Shown here one piece after another: positions 8,756 through 17,438 of a stretch of DNA of 64,000 nt. The DNA is from an uncultured Bacteroidota bacterium (lineage in GTDB: Bacteria > Bacteroidota > Bacteroidia > Chitinophagales > Chitinophagaceae), in contig CAIRYK010000059.1 of NCBI GenBank assembly GCA_903882805.1, positions 16,849 to 80,848 of the forward strand, read 5' to 3'. Under the pieces are notes generated by a model, which saw only the letters and a program-made list of their open reading frames with translations, did no database searches and was not told the DNA's origin. Each line of letters opens with the position of its first letter. Position 1 is the stretch's first letter. The position numbers and the translations under genes were made by a program.

Positions 8756-11185
8756 ATGACCAATAGACTATTTAATAACAAATTGACTGCTTACCTTCTG
8801 CCATTGGCGGCTTTTTTGGTCATACTTGCCGGTTGCAGCCCTACCAAACATGTACCTGACAATCACTACCTCCTACGTAGCAATAAAATCATTCTGAATA
8901 CAGAAACCGCCATGCCCAACAAAGGCGAACTGAAAGATATATTAAGTAAGCTCATAGCGCAAAAACCCAACTCCAACTCGCTGGTTTTTATACCTGCTAA
9001 AACGCCCTTCCGACTCCTACGCTACAACAACCGCTACCGAAAACTCAACGACCTGCCCGATTCATTATTGCCCAAATCGGTGGAACGCCCAGTAATTCTG
9101 GATACGCTGCTGGCGCAGCGCAGCGCACAAAACATGAAAAACTTCCTATTTAATCAGGGTTATTTTTATGCCACAGTAAAGCACACGTTGAAGCTTAAGA
9201 AAAAAATGGCTTACGCCACTTATACTATTTCAGCAGGACCTAACTATGCCATCAATAAAGTAATATACGATGTAGATGATGTTAACCTGCTAAGGATATT
9301 ATATCGCTACGAATCGGAATCGGCAATAAAGAAAGATAAAATATTCACCTATAGCTTGCTCGATGAAGAACGTAGCCGTATCACTGCTGCTATTCGTAAC
9401 AACGGTTACTGGAAGTTTACACAAGAAAATATCAATTTCAAGATCGATACAATGGACAAAATACTGTTTAAAAATGTAGAAAGTCCGTTCCTGAATGCAG
9501 TAAACTATATATCGGCAAATAAAACAAAAAAGAAACCTACACTTGATATAGATGTTGTCATTCGCCTTGCCGATGATACTGCCGCATTTAAGCCCTATAA
9601 AATAGGTAACGTTAATGTGTATCCCGACTTCAATAGCCGCGGCGACCTTGTGGATACTAATTTGATAAAGAAAACGGTAGATAGCGTAGACTTTAGATAC
9701 CATACCCCTTACGTGCACCCCAAGGTATTGTTTGAGCACATATACATCAATCCCGGCGCCAGTTACTCTGAAGCCGCATTCGATAAAACTTATGTGAAAC
9801 TGAACGAACTGGGCATTTTCCAATATATAAGGCTGGAAACGCGCGAAGACCGTAAGAATCGCGGGATGCTGGATGTAAATATATTTTTGAACCGTGCAAA
9901 AAAATACGACTTCTCAACACTATATGAACTATCGAGCGGATCCACATATGCACTTGGCCATTCAGTTGGGCTGAACTTCAGAAACAGAAACTTTATGAAA
10001 GGAGCCAACCTACTGACCATAGGCGTAAATGGCGGTATGGAATTTTCGTACAACGAAACTATAGGTAACAATTTCTTTGACCACTTTAATAAACTGACCG
10101 TTTACTACGGAATCCGGGCGAGCCTGGACTTCCCAAAATTTGTTGCCCCCATAGCGGCATCCCTTTTCGACAATAGCAACCTGCCGCACACAATCATTGG
10201 CGGCGGACAAAACGTAATAGACCGCGTAAATTATTTCAGGTTGGTAAACACAAGCGCCAACTTCTCTTACAGCTGGCATCAAACGCAAACAAAAGTTTGG
10301 GCCCTGGCGCCGGCATTTATTAACATCATTCGGTTGCCGGTTGTTACAGATTCATTCCGTAAAGCCCTCGCTGAAAATGACTATTTAAAAAACAGCTATA
10401 AAGAAAATTTTATAGAAGGCGAGAGCATAACCTTTACCTACGACAATAACGCACGCAAGCACGGTTATAACTACTCTTATATTAAATTGGGCTTTGAAGA
10501 AGCCGGCGGCGCCTTGGGAGTGGTCAACCAATTGGGAGTGGCTCTGAACGACCTCTATAAAATCAAGTACGCCCAATATGGCAAGCTCGATTTCGATGCC
10601 CGATATTACCGAACGCTACCCCACTCGGTTTTTGCATTTCGATTTTATGGCGGCGTTGGCGCACCTTATGGACAGTCGTCTACACTACCCTATATAAAAC
10701 AGTATTTTGCAGGCGGCCCGTATAGCCTCAGGGGCTGGCGCATCCGTACACTCGGACCGGGCAGTTACCTCGACACCAGCAAAACAGCCCGAGTAAACCA
10801 GATAGACCGCACCGGCGATATAAAACTGGAGCTCAACAGCGAATACCGCTTCCCGATAACGCCGATGTTTGCCGGAGCTGTAAAAATGAACGGAGCCGTG
10901 TTTACTGATATAGGTAATATTTGGCTTGCCCGTAAAGACGATAGCTACCCCGGTGGCGAACTTGATCTCGCTTCCTTTGGCCAAGACCTTGCAGCCGACC
11001 TTGGCATAGGTTCTCGTTTCGATATTGCATCCTTTCTTACCTTAAGAGTAGACGTAGCCATACCTGTAAAGAAACCCTATGTACATGCAAATAGTGGATG
11101 GGTATTTAAAGATATAGACTTCGCAAACTCCACATGGCGATCTAATAATGTTGTTTTCAACATTTCTATTGGATACCCGTTCTAG
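8756..11185 (+). CDS. tamL: TamL-type BamA/TamA-family outer-membrane lipoprotein
   Basis: The roughly 809-residue protein starts with a lipoprotein signal peptide ending LVILAGC and the TamL-like segment SPTKHVPDNHYLLRSNKI. POTRA-like domains follow (GELKDILSKLIAQKPN, FLFNQGYFYATVKHTLK, FDKTYVKLNELGIFQYIRL). The C-terminal half is an Omp85 barrel with the signature loop YFAGGPYSLRGW (the VRGF-equivalent) and a final aromatic residue (ISIGYPF). TamL replaces TamA in Bacteroidota and helps insert outer-membrane proteins with TamB. No tamB gene is adjacent. I chose the ATG at 8756 because it begins the lipoprotein signal; only 37 bp separate it from the divergent rRNA methyltransferase start. 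Confidence 0.9.
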   Translation: MTNRLFNNKLTAYLLPLAAFLVILAGCSPTKHVPDNHYLLRSNKIILNTETAMPNKGELKDILSKLIAQKPNSNSLVFIPAKTPFRLLRYNNRYRKLNDLPDSLLPKSVERPVILDTLLAQRSAQNMKNFLFNQGYFYATVKHTLKLKKKMAYATYTISAGPNYAINKVIYDVDDVNLLRILYRYESESAIKKDKIFTYSLLDEERSRITAAIRNNGYWKFTQENINFKIDTMDKILFKNVESPFLNAVNYISANKTKKKPTLDIDVVIRLADDTAAFKPYKIGNVNVYPDFNSRGDLVDTNLIKKTVDSVDFRYHTPYVHPKVLFEHIYINPGASYSEAAFDKTYVKLNELGIFQYIRLETREDRKNRGMLDVNIFLNRAKKYDFSTLYELSSGSTYALGHSVGLNFRNRNFMKGANLLTIGVNGGMEFSYNETIGNNFFDHFNKLTVYYGIRASLDFPKFVAPIAASLFDNSNLPHTIIGGGQNVIDRVNYFRLVNTSANFSYSWHQTQTKVWALAPAFINIIRLPVVTDSFRKALAENDYLKNSYKENFIEGESITFTYDNNARKHGYNYSYIKLGFEEAGGALGVVNQLGVALNDLYKIKYAQYGKLDFDARYYRTLPHSVFAFRFYGGVGAPYGQSSTLPYIKQYFAGGPYSLRGWRIRTLGPGSYLDTSKTARVNQIDRTGDIKLELNSEYRFPITPMFAGAVKMNGAVFTDIGNIWLARKDDSYPGGELDLASFGQDLAADLGIGSRFDIASFLTLRVDVAIPVKKPYVHANSGWVFKDIDFANSTWRSNNVVFNISIGYPF

Positions 11186-11298
11186 AATTTTTCGTTAATC
11201 ATCCGATCTGGCAGGTTAAAAACCTATACCCAAATTCAGCGGCAAGCCCGATATCTTATATATTTTACGCAAATAATACACTGTTAGCCCCACATGTA

Positions 11299-11331
11299 TT
11301 TGGCAAGCTGAGCGCTAATCCACTATCTTTG
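11299..11331 (+). promoter_or_regulatory. Bacteroidota-type promoter of the arginase-family gene
   Basis: TTTG at 11299-11302, a 21-bp spacer, then TATCTTTG at 11324-11331 match the known -33/-7 consensus of the phylum. The -7 box ends only 6 bases before the ATG at 11338, so transcription would begin at or next to the start codon. The mRNA is predicted to be leaderless or nearly so. Confidence 0.6.
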
Positions 11332-11337
11332 ACATCT

Positions 11338-12285
11338 ATGCGAAATATTAAGATCATAGAAGTAAGGTCAGAGATAGGCGCAGGTACCAGAGGCGCAAGT
11401 TTGGGTATTGATGCAATAAAAATTGCTGCGCTCGATTTCATGAGCAATCTGTTTGTGAATTTCTCGTCAGATGTTATAGAAAACGAAAACAGATTGCTGT
11501 ATGAGCCTATAGCATCTCCGTATGCAAAACGCATACAAGGTATCTACACCATGTACGACCGGGTTTCTAAAGCAGTTTGCGAAACCGTAAAATCAGGGTT
11601 GTTTCCGTTAATTCTTGCCGGCGACCATAGCACTGCCGGCGCTACCATAGCCGGGCTGAGAATGGCCAGACCTAAGCGCCGGTTGGGCGTGGTATGGATA
11701 GATGCGCATGCAGATATGCACTCGCCCTATACTACCCCGTCGGGCAATATGCACGGTATGCCATTATCTATATCGCTTGCCGATGACAACGTTGAAAACC
11801 AGATGCACAACCCCGATGCCGCAACGCTGGAATACTGGAAAAAGCTAAAGAACCTCGGTAAAATAGAACCTAAAATTTTGCCAGAAGACATAGTATTCAT
11901 TGCCCTGCGCGACTTTGAAAAAGAAGAAGAAGCGATTATTAAAAAAGGCAATATTAAAGTGATACCAGTAGCTGAAATCAGGCGAAAAGGAGTAGAAAAT
12001 GTAGTGCGCCAAACGTTTTTACATTTGGCCAACTGCGACGATATTTATGTATCGTTCGATGTAGATAGCCTTGATAGCTCTATTTCTAGAGGCACCGGTA
12101 CTCCGGTAAGCAATGGACTTAAAGAACGCGAAGCTGAGGATCTGGTAGCCAGCTTTATGCAGCACCACAAAATTTGCTGTTTCGAAATTGCTGAGGTGAA
12201 CCCAACGCTGGACAAAGAGAATATGATGGCCGAAATAGCTTTTAACATACTACAACGTAGTGTAAACCTTCTGTTACTTAATTAG
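11338..12285 (+). CDS. Arginase/agmatinase-family ureohydrolase
   Basis: The 315-residue protein has the binuclear manganese signatures: LAGDHS at about 94-98, WIDAHADMH at about 120-128 and SFDVDSLDSS at about 239-248. The tail FEIAEVNPTLDKEN fits arginases, which hydrolyse L-arginine to ornithine and urea. Agmatinase and formimidoylglutamase share these motifs, so the substrate is not settled. In the third motif the usual DxDxxDP proline is Ser. The ATG at 11338 is preferred over the TTG 9 bases upstream because it follows a good -7 box. No urea-cycle or histidine-degradation genes lie nearby. Confidence 0.85.
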   Translation: MRNIKIIEVRSEIGAGTRGASLGIDAIKIAALDFMSNLFVNFSSDVIENENRLLYEPIASPYAKRIQGIYTMYDRVSKAVCETVKSGLFPLILAGDHSTAGATIAGLRMARPKRRLGVVWIDAHADMHSPYTTPSGNMHGMPLSISLADDNVENQMHNPDAATLEYWKKLKNLGKIEPKILPEDIVFIALRDFEKEEEAIIKKGNIKVIPVAEIRRKGVENVVRQTFLHLANCDDIYVSFDVDSLDSSISRGTGTPVSNGLKEREAEDLVASFMQHHKICCFEIAEVNPTLDKENMMAEIAFNILQRSVNLLLLN

Positions 12286-12307
12286 CGTAGCAACAGCATA
12301 TATACAA

Positions 12308-12356
12308 AACAAGGAAGAGGTTGCGCAGCAAATTGCAGTGCAACCTCTTCCTTGTT
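12308..12356. terminator. Bidirectional terminator hairpin
   Basis: A perfect 17-bp inverted repeat (arms 12308-12324 and 12340-12356) sits between the convergent arginase-family gene and the gene ending at 12371. It should serve both transcripts. Confidence 0.8.
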
Positions 12357-12370
12357 ATCTGGACGGCATA

Positions 12371-12946
12371 CTATTTTACTACATAAAACTTCATACCCTT
12401 AGCCATAATGGCAACAGAGTCTGGCAAACTAATCAACTTATTACCCGGCAATTTTGTAACCCGTACATGGTCTATATAAATTGTATCCCCTGGTTTTGTG
12501 CGATCGTAAATGCTTAAAGAACCTCCGGCTTCTACATCAGATATTGTTTGGGCATAAGTAGACAAAGTAACTGCATTGTTTACCGTAAGCACGCTTGAAA
12601 GCGTATCACCCTTGCAATACTCCGACTGAAAATCCATCATAAACTGAAGATTTGCTGCAGAGTCTTCATACAACTTACGTTCCGCATAACTGAAGTCGAA
12701 ACTCAATACTTTATACCTGTTACCTACCGAATCGTACACAGATATACCCTGCTTCAATAGGCTGTCTAAGGTTTGCTTTTTGATAGGCCCGCCACTCAAA
12801 CGCGACCTACCCAAGTATCCCTGCGGCATAAACATCTTCTTAGGTTTCGCAGCCCCCTGCGACTTACCGCCCGACTGCGCAAGTATGGTCTTAGCAACCA
12901 CAACCAAACACAACAGCAACATTATTTTCAAGGTTCGGCTCATCAT
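12371..12946 (-). CDS. Secreted protein of unknown function
   Basis: The 191-residue protein has a signal peptide of about 23 residues (hydrophobic core IMLLLCLVVVAKTILAQ). A basic, Gly-rich stretch follows (GGKSQGAAKPKK), then a beta-rich domain with a central Cys (EYCKGDT). The segment GGPIKKQTLDSLLKQG through IDHVRVTKLPG vaguely recalls the C-terminal domains of gliding-motility GldM proteins, but the match is too weak to name. Periplasmic location is inferred. It stands alone between a terminator and the M20 amidohydrolase stop. Confidence 0.65.
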   Translation of the reverse strand: MMSRTLKIMLLLCLVVVAKTILAQSGGKSQGAAKPKKMFMPQGYLGRSRLSGGPIKKQTLDSLLKQGISVYDSVGNRYKVLSFDFSYAERKLYEDSAANLQFMMDFQSEYCKGDTLSSVLTVNNAVTLSTYAQTISDVEAGGSLSIYDRTKPGDTIYIDHVRVTKLPGNKLISLPDSVAIMAKGMKFYVVK

Positions 12947-13093
12947 AAACCAAATGTAAAAAACAAAAAGTTTAAAAAATCAAAAAGGTTCAATCTATTT
13001 TGCATTGTGTCGCGCAATAGCGGGCAATGAAAGTGGCATTGTAGCTCAATCAATATAGGATGACGCCCATTTATACTATTCCTATATGATTCA

Positions 13094-14287
13094 CTAACTA
13101 CCGTAATTGACAACGCACCAAGCCATCATACCCATACCGGTTATCATTGCTTCTTCGTTGATATCGAACCTTGAATTATGGACCGGATAAGTAAACTCCC
13201 TACCTTCTTTGCTTGTACCTATTCTGAAGAAACAACCCGGAACATGATGGGTATAGAAACTGAAGTCTTCGCCCGCCATGCGCATGTCCAGCTCTTGTAC
13301 GTTTTCAGCACCCACAAAATTCTTCGCCCATCCCTCAGCCAAAACCGTAAGCGCAGGATCATTGAACAACGACGGATAACCGACGGGAATCTCAACAGTT
13401 GCCTTAGCGCCATAGGCAGCGCAGGTCTGTTCTGTAAAATCTTTTATCCACTGGTGCGCCTCATAACGCCATTTTTCATTCATAGTTCGGAAGGTGCCGA
13501 GTATCTCTACCTTACCCGGTATTACATTGGTAGCGAAGCCTCCCTGAATTTTCCCAAAAGTCAAGACAGATGGAATCAATGGATTGCCCTTGCGCGAAAT
13601 CACCTGTTGTAGGCCTGTAATAACGAGCGCCGATATTGCTATAGGGTCTATGGTTTGGTGGGGCAATGCTGCATGACCACCCTTTCCTTCTATTGTAATG
13701 TATATTTCGTCGGCGCTGGCCATATACTGACCGGCCCTGAAACCCGTTGTACCTGAAGGCAAGTGCGGATAAACATGCAGCGCAAAAATGGCATTAGGTT
13801 TAGGATTTTCCAATACGCCGTCGGCTATCATCAGGCTCGCTCCTCCCGGGTGTTTTTCCTCACCGGGTTGGAATATTAGCTTCACAGTACCCTCCCATTC
13901 GGCTTTCAGGTCGTTCAGTATGCGCGCAGCGCCTAGTAGGCAACTGGTATGCACATCGTGCCCGCAGGCATGCATTACACCCGCATTTTGCGACCTGTAG
14001 GTAGTGTCGTTCTCCTCTTGTATTGGCAAAGCGTCCATGTCGGCTCGCAACGCAACGCAATGCTTTTGAGCATTACGCCCCTCTATTATACCTACTACAC
14101 CAGTGCCGGCTACGCCACTCTGATAGCTAATACCCCATTCTGCCAGCTTACCGGCTACAAATGCAGCAGTAGCATGTTCTTCAAACGACAACTCAGGATG
14201 CGAGTGAATATGATGACGTATGGCTTGCACTTCTGCAAAATACTCGGCAGACTTTTCTTTAATTTTAGATAACAGTGGATGTTGCAT
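13094..14287 (-). CDS. M20-family metal-dependent amidohydrolase
   Basis: The 397-residue protein is of normal length for the M20D/hippurate hydrolase group. Visible motifs are ALRADMDALPIQE at about 79-91, the metal-binding HACGHDVH at about 106-113 (with the family's Cys ligand), PGEEKHPGGA with catalytic Glu at about 143, the dimerisation-domain GGHAALPHQ, and AGEDFSF with VHNSRFD near the end. Such enzymes cleave N-acyl amino acids, indole-3-acetyl amino acids or hippurate in the cytoplasm; the acyl group is unknown. It has its own promoter region, with 97 bp to the SPOR-protein stop. Confidence 0.9.
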   Translation of the reverse strand: MQHPLLSKIKEKSAEYFAEVQAIRHHIHSHPELSFEEHATAAFVAGKLAEWGISYQSGVAGTGVVGIIEGRNAQKHCVALRADMDALPIQEENDTTYRSQNAGVMHACGHDVHTSCLLGAARILNDLKAEWEGTVKLIFQPGEEKHPGGASLMIADGVLENPKPNAIFALHVYPHLPSGTTGFRAGQYMASADEIYITIEGKGGHAALPHQTIDPIAISALVITGLQQVISRKGNPLIPSVLTFGKIQGGFATNVIPGKVEILGTFRTMNEKWRYEAHQWIKDFTEQTCAAYGAKATVEIPVGYPSLFNDPALTVLAEGWAKNFVGAENVQELDMRMAGEDFSFYTHHVPGCFFRIGTSKEGREFTYPVHNSRFDINEEAMITGMGMMAWCVVNYGS

Positions 14288-14384
14288 ACGGGAACAGAAA
14301 ATTAATACACGGAAATTATTTGCGCAAAGCTAAAACAGAAAACGGGTACAACCATCCAAAAACGATGGCTGAATCACAATGGAC

Positions 14385-14960
14385 TTAAAAAGAACTGACA
14401 TTAATAATGTCGGGCACAATCATACTTGGGCTATACATAGTGTTAGCCTCCCTAAGCATTCCTTCGGCATCGCCTCTGTTGCGGTAGTCGCCTACCTTCA
14501 CCCTGAAGCAGGGAGAAATATAGGTAAGGTAGGTGCGCACTCCGGGAAATTTCCTCATAAACTCAGCCTTTATTTTGATGGCTTTCACCCTATCATTTCC
14601 ATTATATATCTGCACTCGGTATCCTTTACCTGAATAAACAGCTCCGCTGGTTTTTCTTGTGGTGAGCGGAGTTGCCAGCGGAGTAGGCTCATGGTCTATG
14701 CCTGGCTTAACAGCCGGAGTAACCGCCTTGGCCGTCACAGGAGTTGCGCTCTTCACAGATGGCTGCATTAGTTTTGCAGCTTCTATTGCAGGTGTTTTTG
14801 TAACGGCAGGTTTTGCAGGACTATATTTTTTCTTAAACAATACCGATAGTCTTGGGTCGGCATGAATAGACACTCCGGTATCGGTTACCCCCTGCCCTCT
14901 TGCCAATGAGGCGACCGTTAGGGCTGATATTAATAAGAAAAAAAACTGTAACGGTCGCAT
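14385..14960 (-). CDS. SPOR-domain secreted protein
   Basis: The 191-residue protein has a signal peptide (MRPLQFFFLLISALTVASLARG), a Lys/Pro/Thr-rich middle (about 45-110) and a C-terminal SPOR domain at about 112-190, recognised by YRVQIYNGNDRVKA, FPGVRTYLTYISPCFRVKVGDYRNRGDAE. SPOR domains bind septal peptidoglycan stripped of stem peptides, so a place at division sites or cell-wall remodelling zones is likely. There is no catalytic domain. It is monocistronic as far as seen. Confidence 0.8.
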   Translation of the reverse strand: MRPLQFFFLLISALTVASLARGQGVTDTGVSIHADPRLSVLFKKKYSPAKPAVTKTPAIEAAKLMQPSVKSATPVTAKAVTPAVKPGIDHEPTPLATPLTTRKTSGAVYSGKGYRVQIYNGNDRVKAIKIKAEFMRKFPGVRTYLTYISPCFRVKVGDYRNRGDAEGMLREANTMYSPSMIVPDIINVSSF

Positions 14961-15081
14961 ATGGCGTTATATAGTCTGAAATGCAAAGGAATAAATTACT
15001 GCATAAAGTTAAATAAATCTCTTGTTTACCAACACTCAATTTTGATGCAACGCAAAGCCACTCAATACAGTATTCACAAAC

Positions 15082-15110
15082 AAAAAGCGCATCAGAGTTC
15101 CGATACGCTT
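15082..15110 (-). terminator. Probable terminator of deoC
   Basis: On minus, AAGCGTATC pairs with GATGCGCTT across an 8-base loop (one mismatch) and is followed by TTTTTG. It lies about 50 bp past the deoC stop. Confidence 0.55.
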
Positions 15111-15156
15111 AGTTACTTTATATTGCAACATGACAATATGGCAACCCTGCTAATTA

Positions 15157-15837
15157 TCAGTTTTTATTCTTTGCCGCTTCTCTCGCTTCTCTCATTATTA
15201 GCAAACTTGCCGAACACCCTAATCTTGTAGCGCCGGCATTTATAAGCTCCATAGCAAACTGATAGCTCCTGATTCCTCCCGATGCTTTAATACCAATGCG
15301 CTTAGGAAGGTGCGCCCGCATGATGCTAACTGCATGCACCGAGGCGCCCTTATCGGCATACCCGGTAGATGTTTTCATAAAGTCGATATCATAATTGCTG
15401 TACAATGCGCAACCTGCAATCAGTTCATTATCGGTAAGCATACCACTCTCTACAATTACCTTAATTACTTTTCGAGACTCATATACCGGCTTAAGGCATG
15501 CTACTATTTCGTCTTCCAGATACTTCATATCGCCACTTTTCAGGGCGCTGAGATTTATTACCATATCCACCTCATCGGCTCCTTTTTTTATAGCGTCTTC
15601 TATCTCTGCTACTTTTTCAGCAATTGTATTAAAACCATAAGGAAAACCAATTACAGTTGCCACTTTCACTTTTGACCCTTTAAGTAATTTTTTCGCATCT
15701 AATACAAACTTTGGCGGGATACAAACAGCATAAAATCCTTCTTCAGAAGCTTCAACACAAACTTTATCAACCTCTGAAGCAGAAGTTGTTTGTTTCAGCA
15801 TTGTATGATCTATGTAAGTGGCAAGATTAAACGACAT
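15157..15837 (-). CDS. deoC: Deoxyribose-phosphate aldolase
   Basis: The 226-residue enzyme interconverts 2-deoxyribose-5-phosphate with glyceraldehyde-3-phosphate and acetaldehyde in deoxynucleoside catabolism. Visible motifs are YIDHTMLK at the N-terminus, EVDMVIN with the proton-relay Asp near 91, the Schiff-base lysine in FMKTSTGY near 155, and the second active-site lysine in GIKASGGIRS near 184. The length is typical of the short bacterial class. I chose the ATG at 15837; one more in-frame ATG three codons upstream is equally possible. No other deo genes are adjacent. Confidence 0.93.
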   Translation of the reverse strand: MSFNLATYIDHTMLKQTTSASEVDKVCVEASEEGFYAVCIPPKFVLDAKKLLKGSKVKVATVIGFPYGFNTIAEKVAEIEDAIKKGADEVDMVINLSALKSGDMKYLEDEIVACLKPVYESRKVIKVIVESGMLTDNELIAGCALYSNYDIDFMKTSTGYADKGASVHAVSIMRAHLPKRIGIKASGGIRSYQFAMELINAGATRLGCSASLLIMREAREAAKNKN

Positions 15838-15877
15838 TGTTAGCATTATGAGTTATGAAATCAAGTAAAATTTAAGA

Positions 15878-15906
15878 TACCTGTTTTGCTTAACGCAAAA
15901 CAGGTA
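15878..15906. terminator. Terminator between icd and deoC
   Basis: A perfect 12-bp stem (TACCTGTTTTGC with its complement) closes a 5-base loop. On minus it follows the icd stop and precedes deoC, separating the two units. The stem itself is T-rich, but there is no long T run after it. Confidence 0.65.
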
Positions 15907-15965
15907 TTATTATCAGTTTGTTTTTTTGCATACAAAAACACTACGTCAGCCATACAACGAGCGCT

Positions 15966-17240
15966 CTAGGCAAGGGCTTTCACAACTTCTTGAGCAAACT
16001 CGCTGGTTTTCAGCAATGTTGCATCGTTCATCAGGTTATAGAAATCTATAGTTACGCGCTTACGCATTATCGTTTCAGCAAGCGCCTTTTCTATGCTATC
16101 GGCAGCTTCCTGCCAGCCCATGTACTCTAGCATCATCACTCCGCTTAGCAACAACGAAGAAGGGTTCATTGTATTGGTATTGGCAAAACGCGGCGCTGTA
16201 CCGTGTGTGGCCTCAAACACTGCATGACCCGTAATGTAGTTGATATTAGCTCCGGGAGAAATACCTATACCGCCAACGGAAGCTGCTGCTGCATCAGAAA
16301 TGTAATCGCCATTCAGATTTAGTGTTGCCACTACCGAATAATCTTGTGGAGCCAACAAAAGTTGTTGTAAAAAATTATCTGCTATTACATCTTTTACTAT
16401 CAGCTTACCCTGAGCTTCTGCCTTTTTCATACGGGAATTTGCTTCTTCTTCGCCCTGGGTTTTCTTAGCTTTTTCCCATTGCCCCCATGTATATACCTGA
16501 TCGCCAAATTCGCGCTCTGCGACGTCGTAGCCCCATTGCTTGAACGCGCCTTCGGTAAATTTCATGATATTTCCCTTGTGCACCAGCGTCAGTGATGGAA
16601 GTTTGCGCTCCAATGCATACTTTAGAGCTGATCTTACCAGTCGCTCGCTGCCTTCCTTCGATACCGGTTTTATACCAAATGCCGAAGTTTCGGGGAACCG
16701 TATTTTCTTACCTGCGCCAAGCTCGTTAGTTAGGAAATCCAGTAATTTTTTAGCCTCCGGGGTTCCGGCAGCCCACTCTATTCCTGCATATATATCTTCT
16801 GTGTTTTCTCTAAAAATGACCATATTGGTATTTTCAGGACGCAATACCGGCGACGGTACGCCTTTGTACCACTTTACAGGGCGCAGACATACATATAGAT
16901 CCAGCTCTTGGCGCAATGCCACATTGAGCGATCTGATACCGCCGCCAACAGGAGTAGTAAGAGGTCCTTTTATAGATACAAGGTATTCACGTGCAATATC
17001 CAGCGTTTCAGCAGGTAACCACTCACCTGTTTGCTTGTAGGCTTTTTCACCAGCCAATATTTCTTTCCACTCTATTTTACGGGTGCCGCCGTAGGTTTTT
17101 TCTACTGCGGCATCAAGAATCATTTTGCTTGCAGCCCAAACGTCGGGGCCTATACCATCGCCTTCAATAAACGGAACAATAGGAAAATCCGGAACTTTCA
17201 ACAGCCCATCAGGGCCCATAGTTATCTTCTGGGGAGTCAT
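15966..17240 (-). CDS. icd: NADP-dependent isocitrate dehydrogenase
   Basis: The 424-residue protein resembles the homodimeric E. coli type: [14 protein letters not shown] near the N-terminus, [20 protein letters not shown] around residue 115 (Ser is the isocitrate-binding and, in enterics, AceK-phosphorylated site), [13 protein letters not shown], and [18 protein letters not shown] with metal-binding Asp. It oxidatively decarboxylates isocitrate to 2-oxoglutarate in the TCA cycle. The cofactor is inferred from the strong likeness to the NADP enzyme. It is a single-gene unit flanked by a terminator and a 198-bp promoter region. Confidence 0.93.
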   Translation of the reverse strand: MTPQKITMGPDGLLKVPDFPIVPFIEGDGIGPDVWAASKMILDAAVEKTYGGTRKIEWKEILAGEKAYKQTGEWLPAETLDIAREYLVSIKGPLTTPVGGGIRSLNVALRQELDLYVCLRPVKWYKGVPSPVLRPENTNMVIFRENTEDIYAGIEWAAGTPEAKKLLDFLTNELGAGKKIRFPETSAFGIKPVSKEGSERLVRSALKYALERKLPSLTLVHKGNIMKFTEGAFKQWGYDVAEREFGDQVYTWGQWEKAKKTQGEEEANSRMKKAEAQGKLIVKDVIADNFLQQLLLAPQDYSVVATLNLNGDYISDAAAASVGGIGISPGANINYITGHAVFEATHGTAPRFANTNTMNPSSLLLSGVMMLEYMGWQEAADSIEKALAETIMRKRVTIDFYNLMNDATLLKTSEFAQEVVKALA

Positions 17241-17438
17241 CTAAGTTTTTTGGTTAATTATCCACAAAGTTAACATTTTGCAGCAAGCAGGCAACTGAAA
17301 AACCGGTAAATTAAAATATAACACAACGCCTCTTCTATGGCTACCAAACCCAAAAAAATAAATATGCAAGAAGATACGTTAAGCATCTAAAGCCATATAA
17401 TTATCATTTATCAGATTGCGTTAACTTCTTAACCAATA

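Noticed and set aside
12371..12946. GldM-type gliding motility protein
   Set aside because: Only scattered likeness in a beta-rich region; the length, signal peptide and absence of GldK/L/N neighbours do not support it.
13030..13070. tRNA-like stretch with TGTAGCTCAATC between 12946 and 13094
   Set aside because: Only a D-arm-like sequence is present; no anticodon arm or T-arm can be folded in the proper distance.
15997..17040. Plus-strand ORFs opposite icd and other long minus-strand genes
   Set aside because: They lie wholly inside well-recognised genes and show no family motifs.
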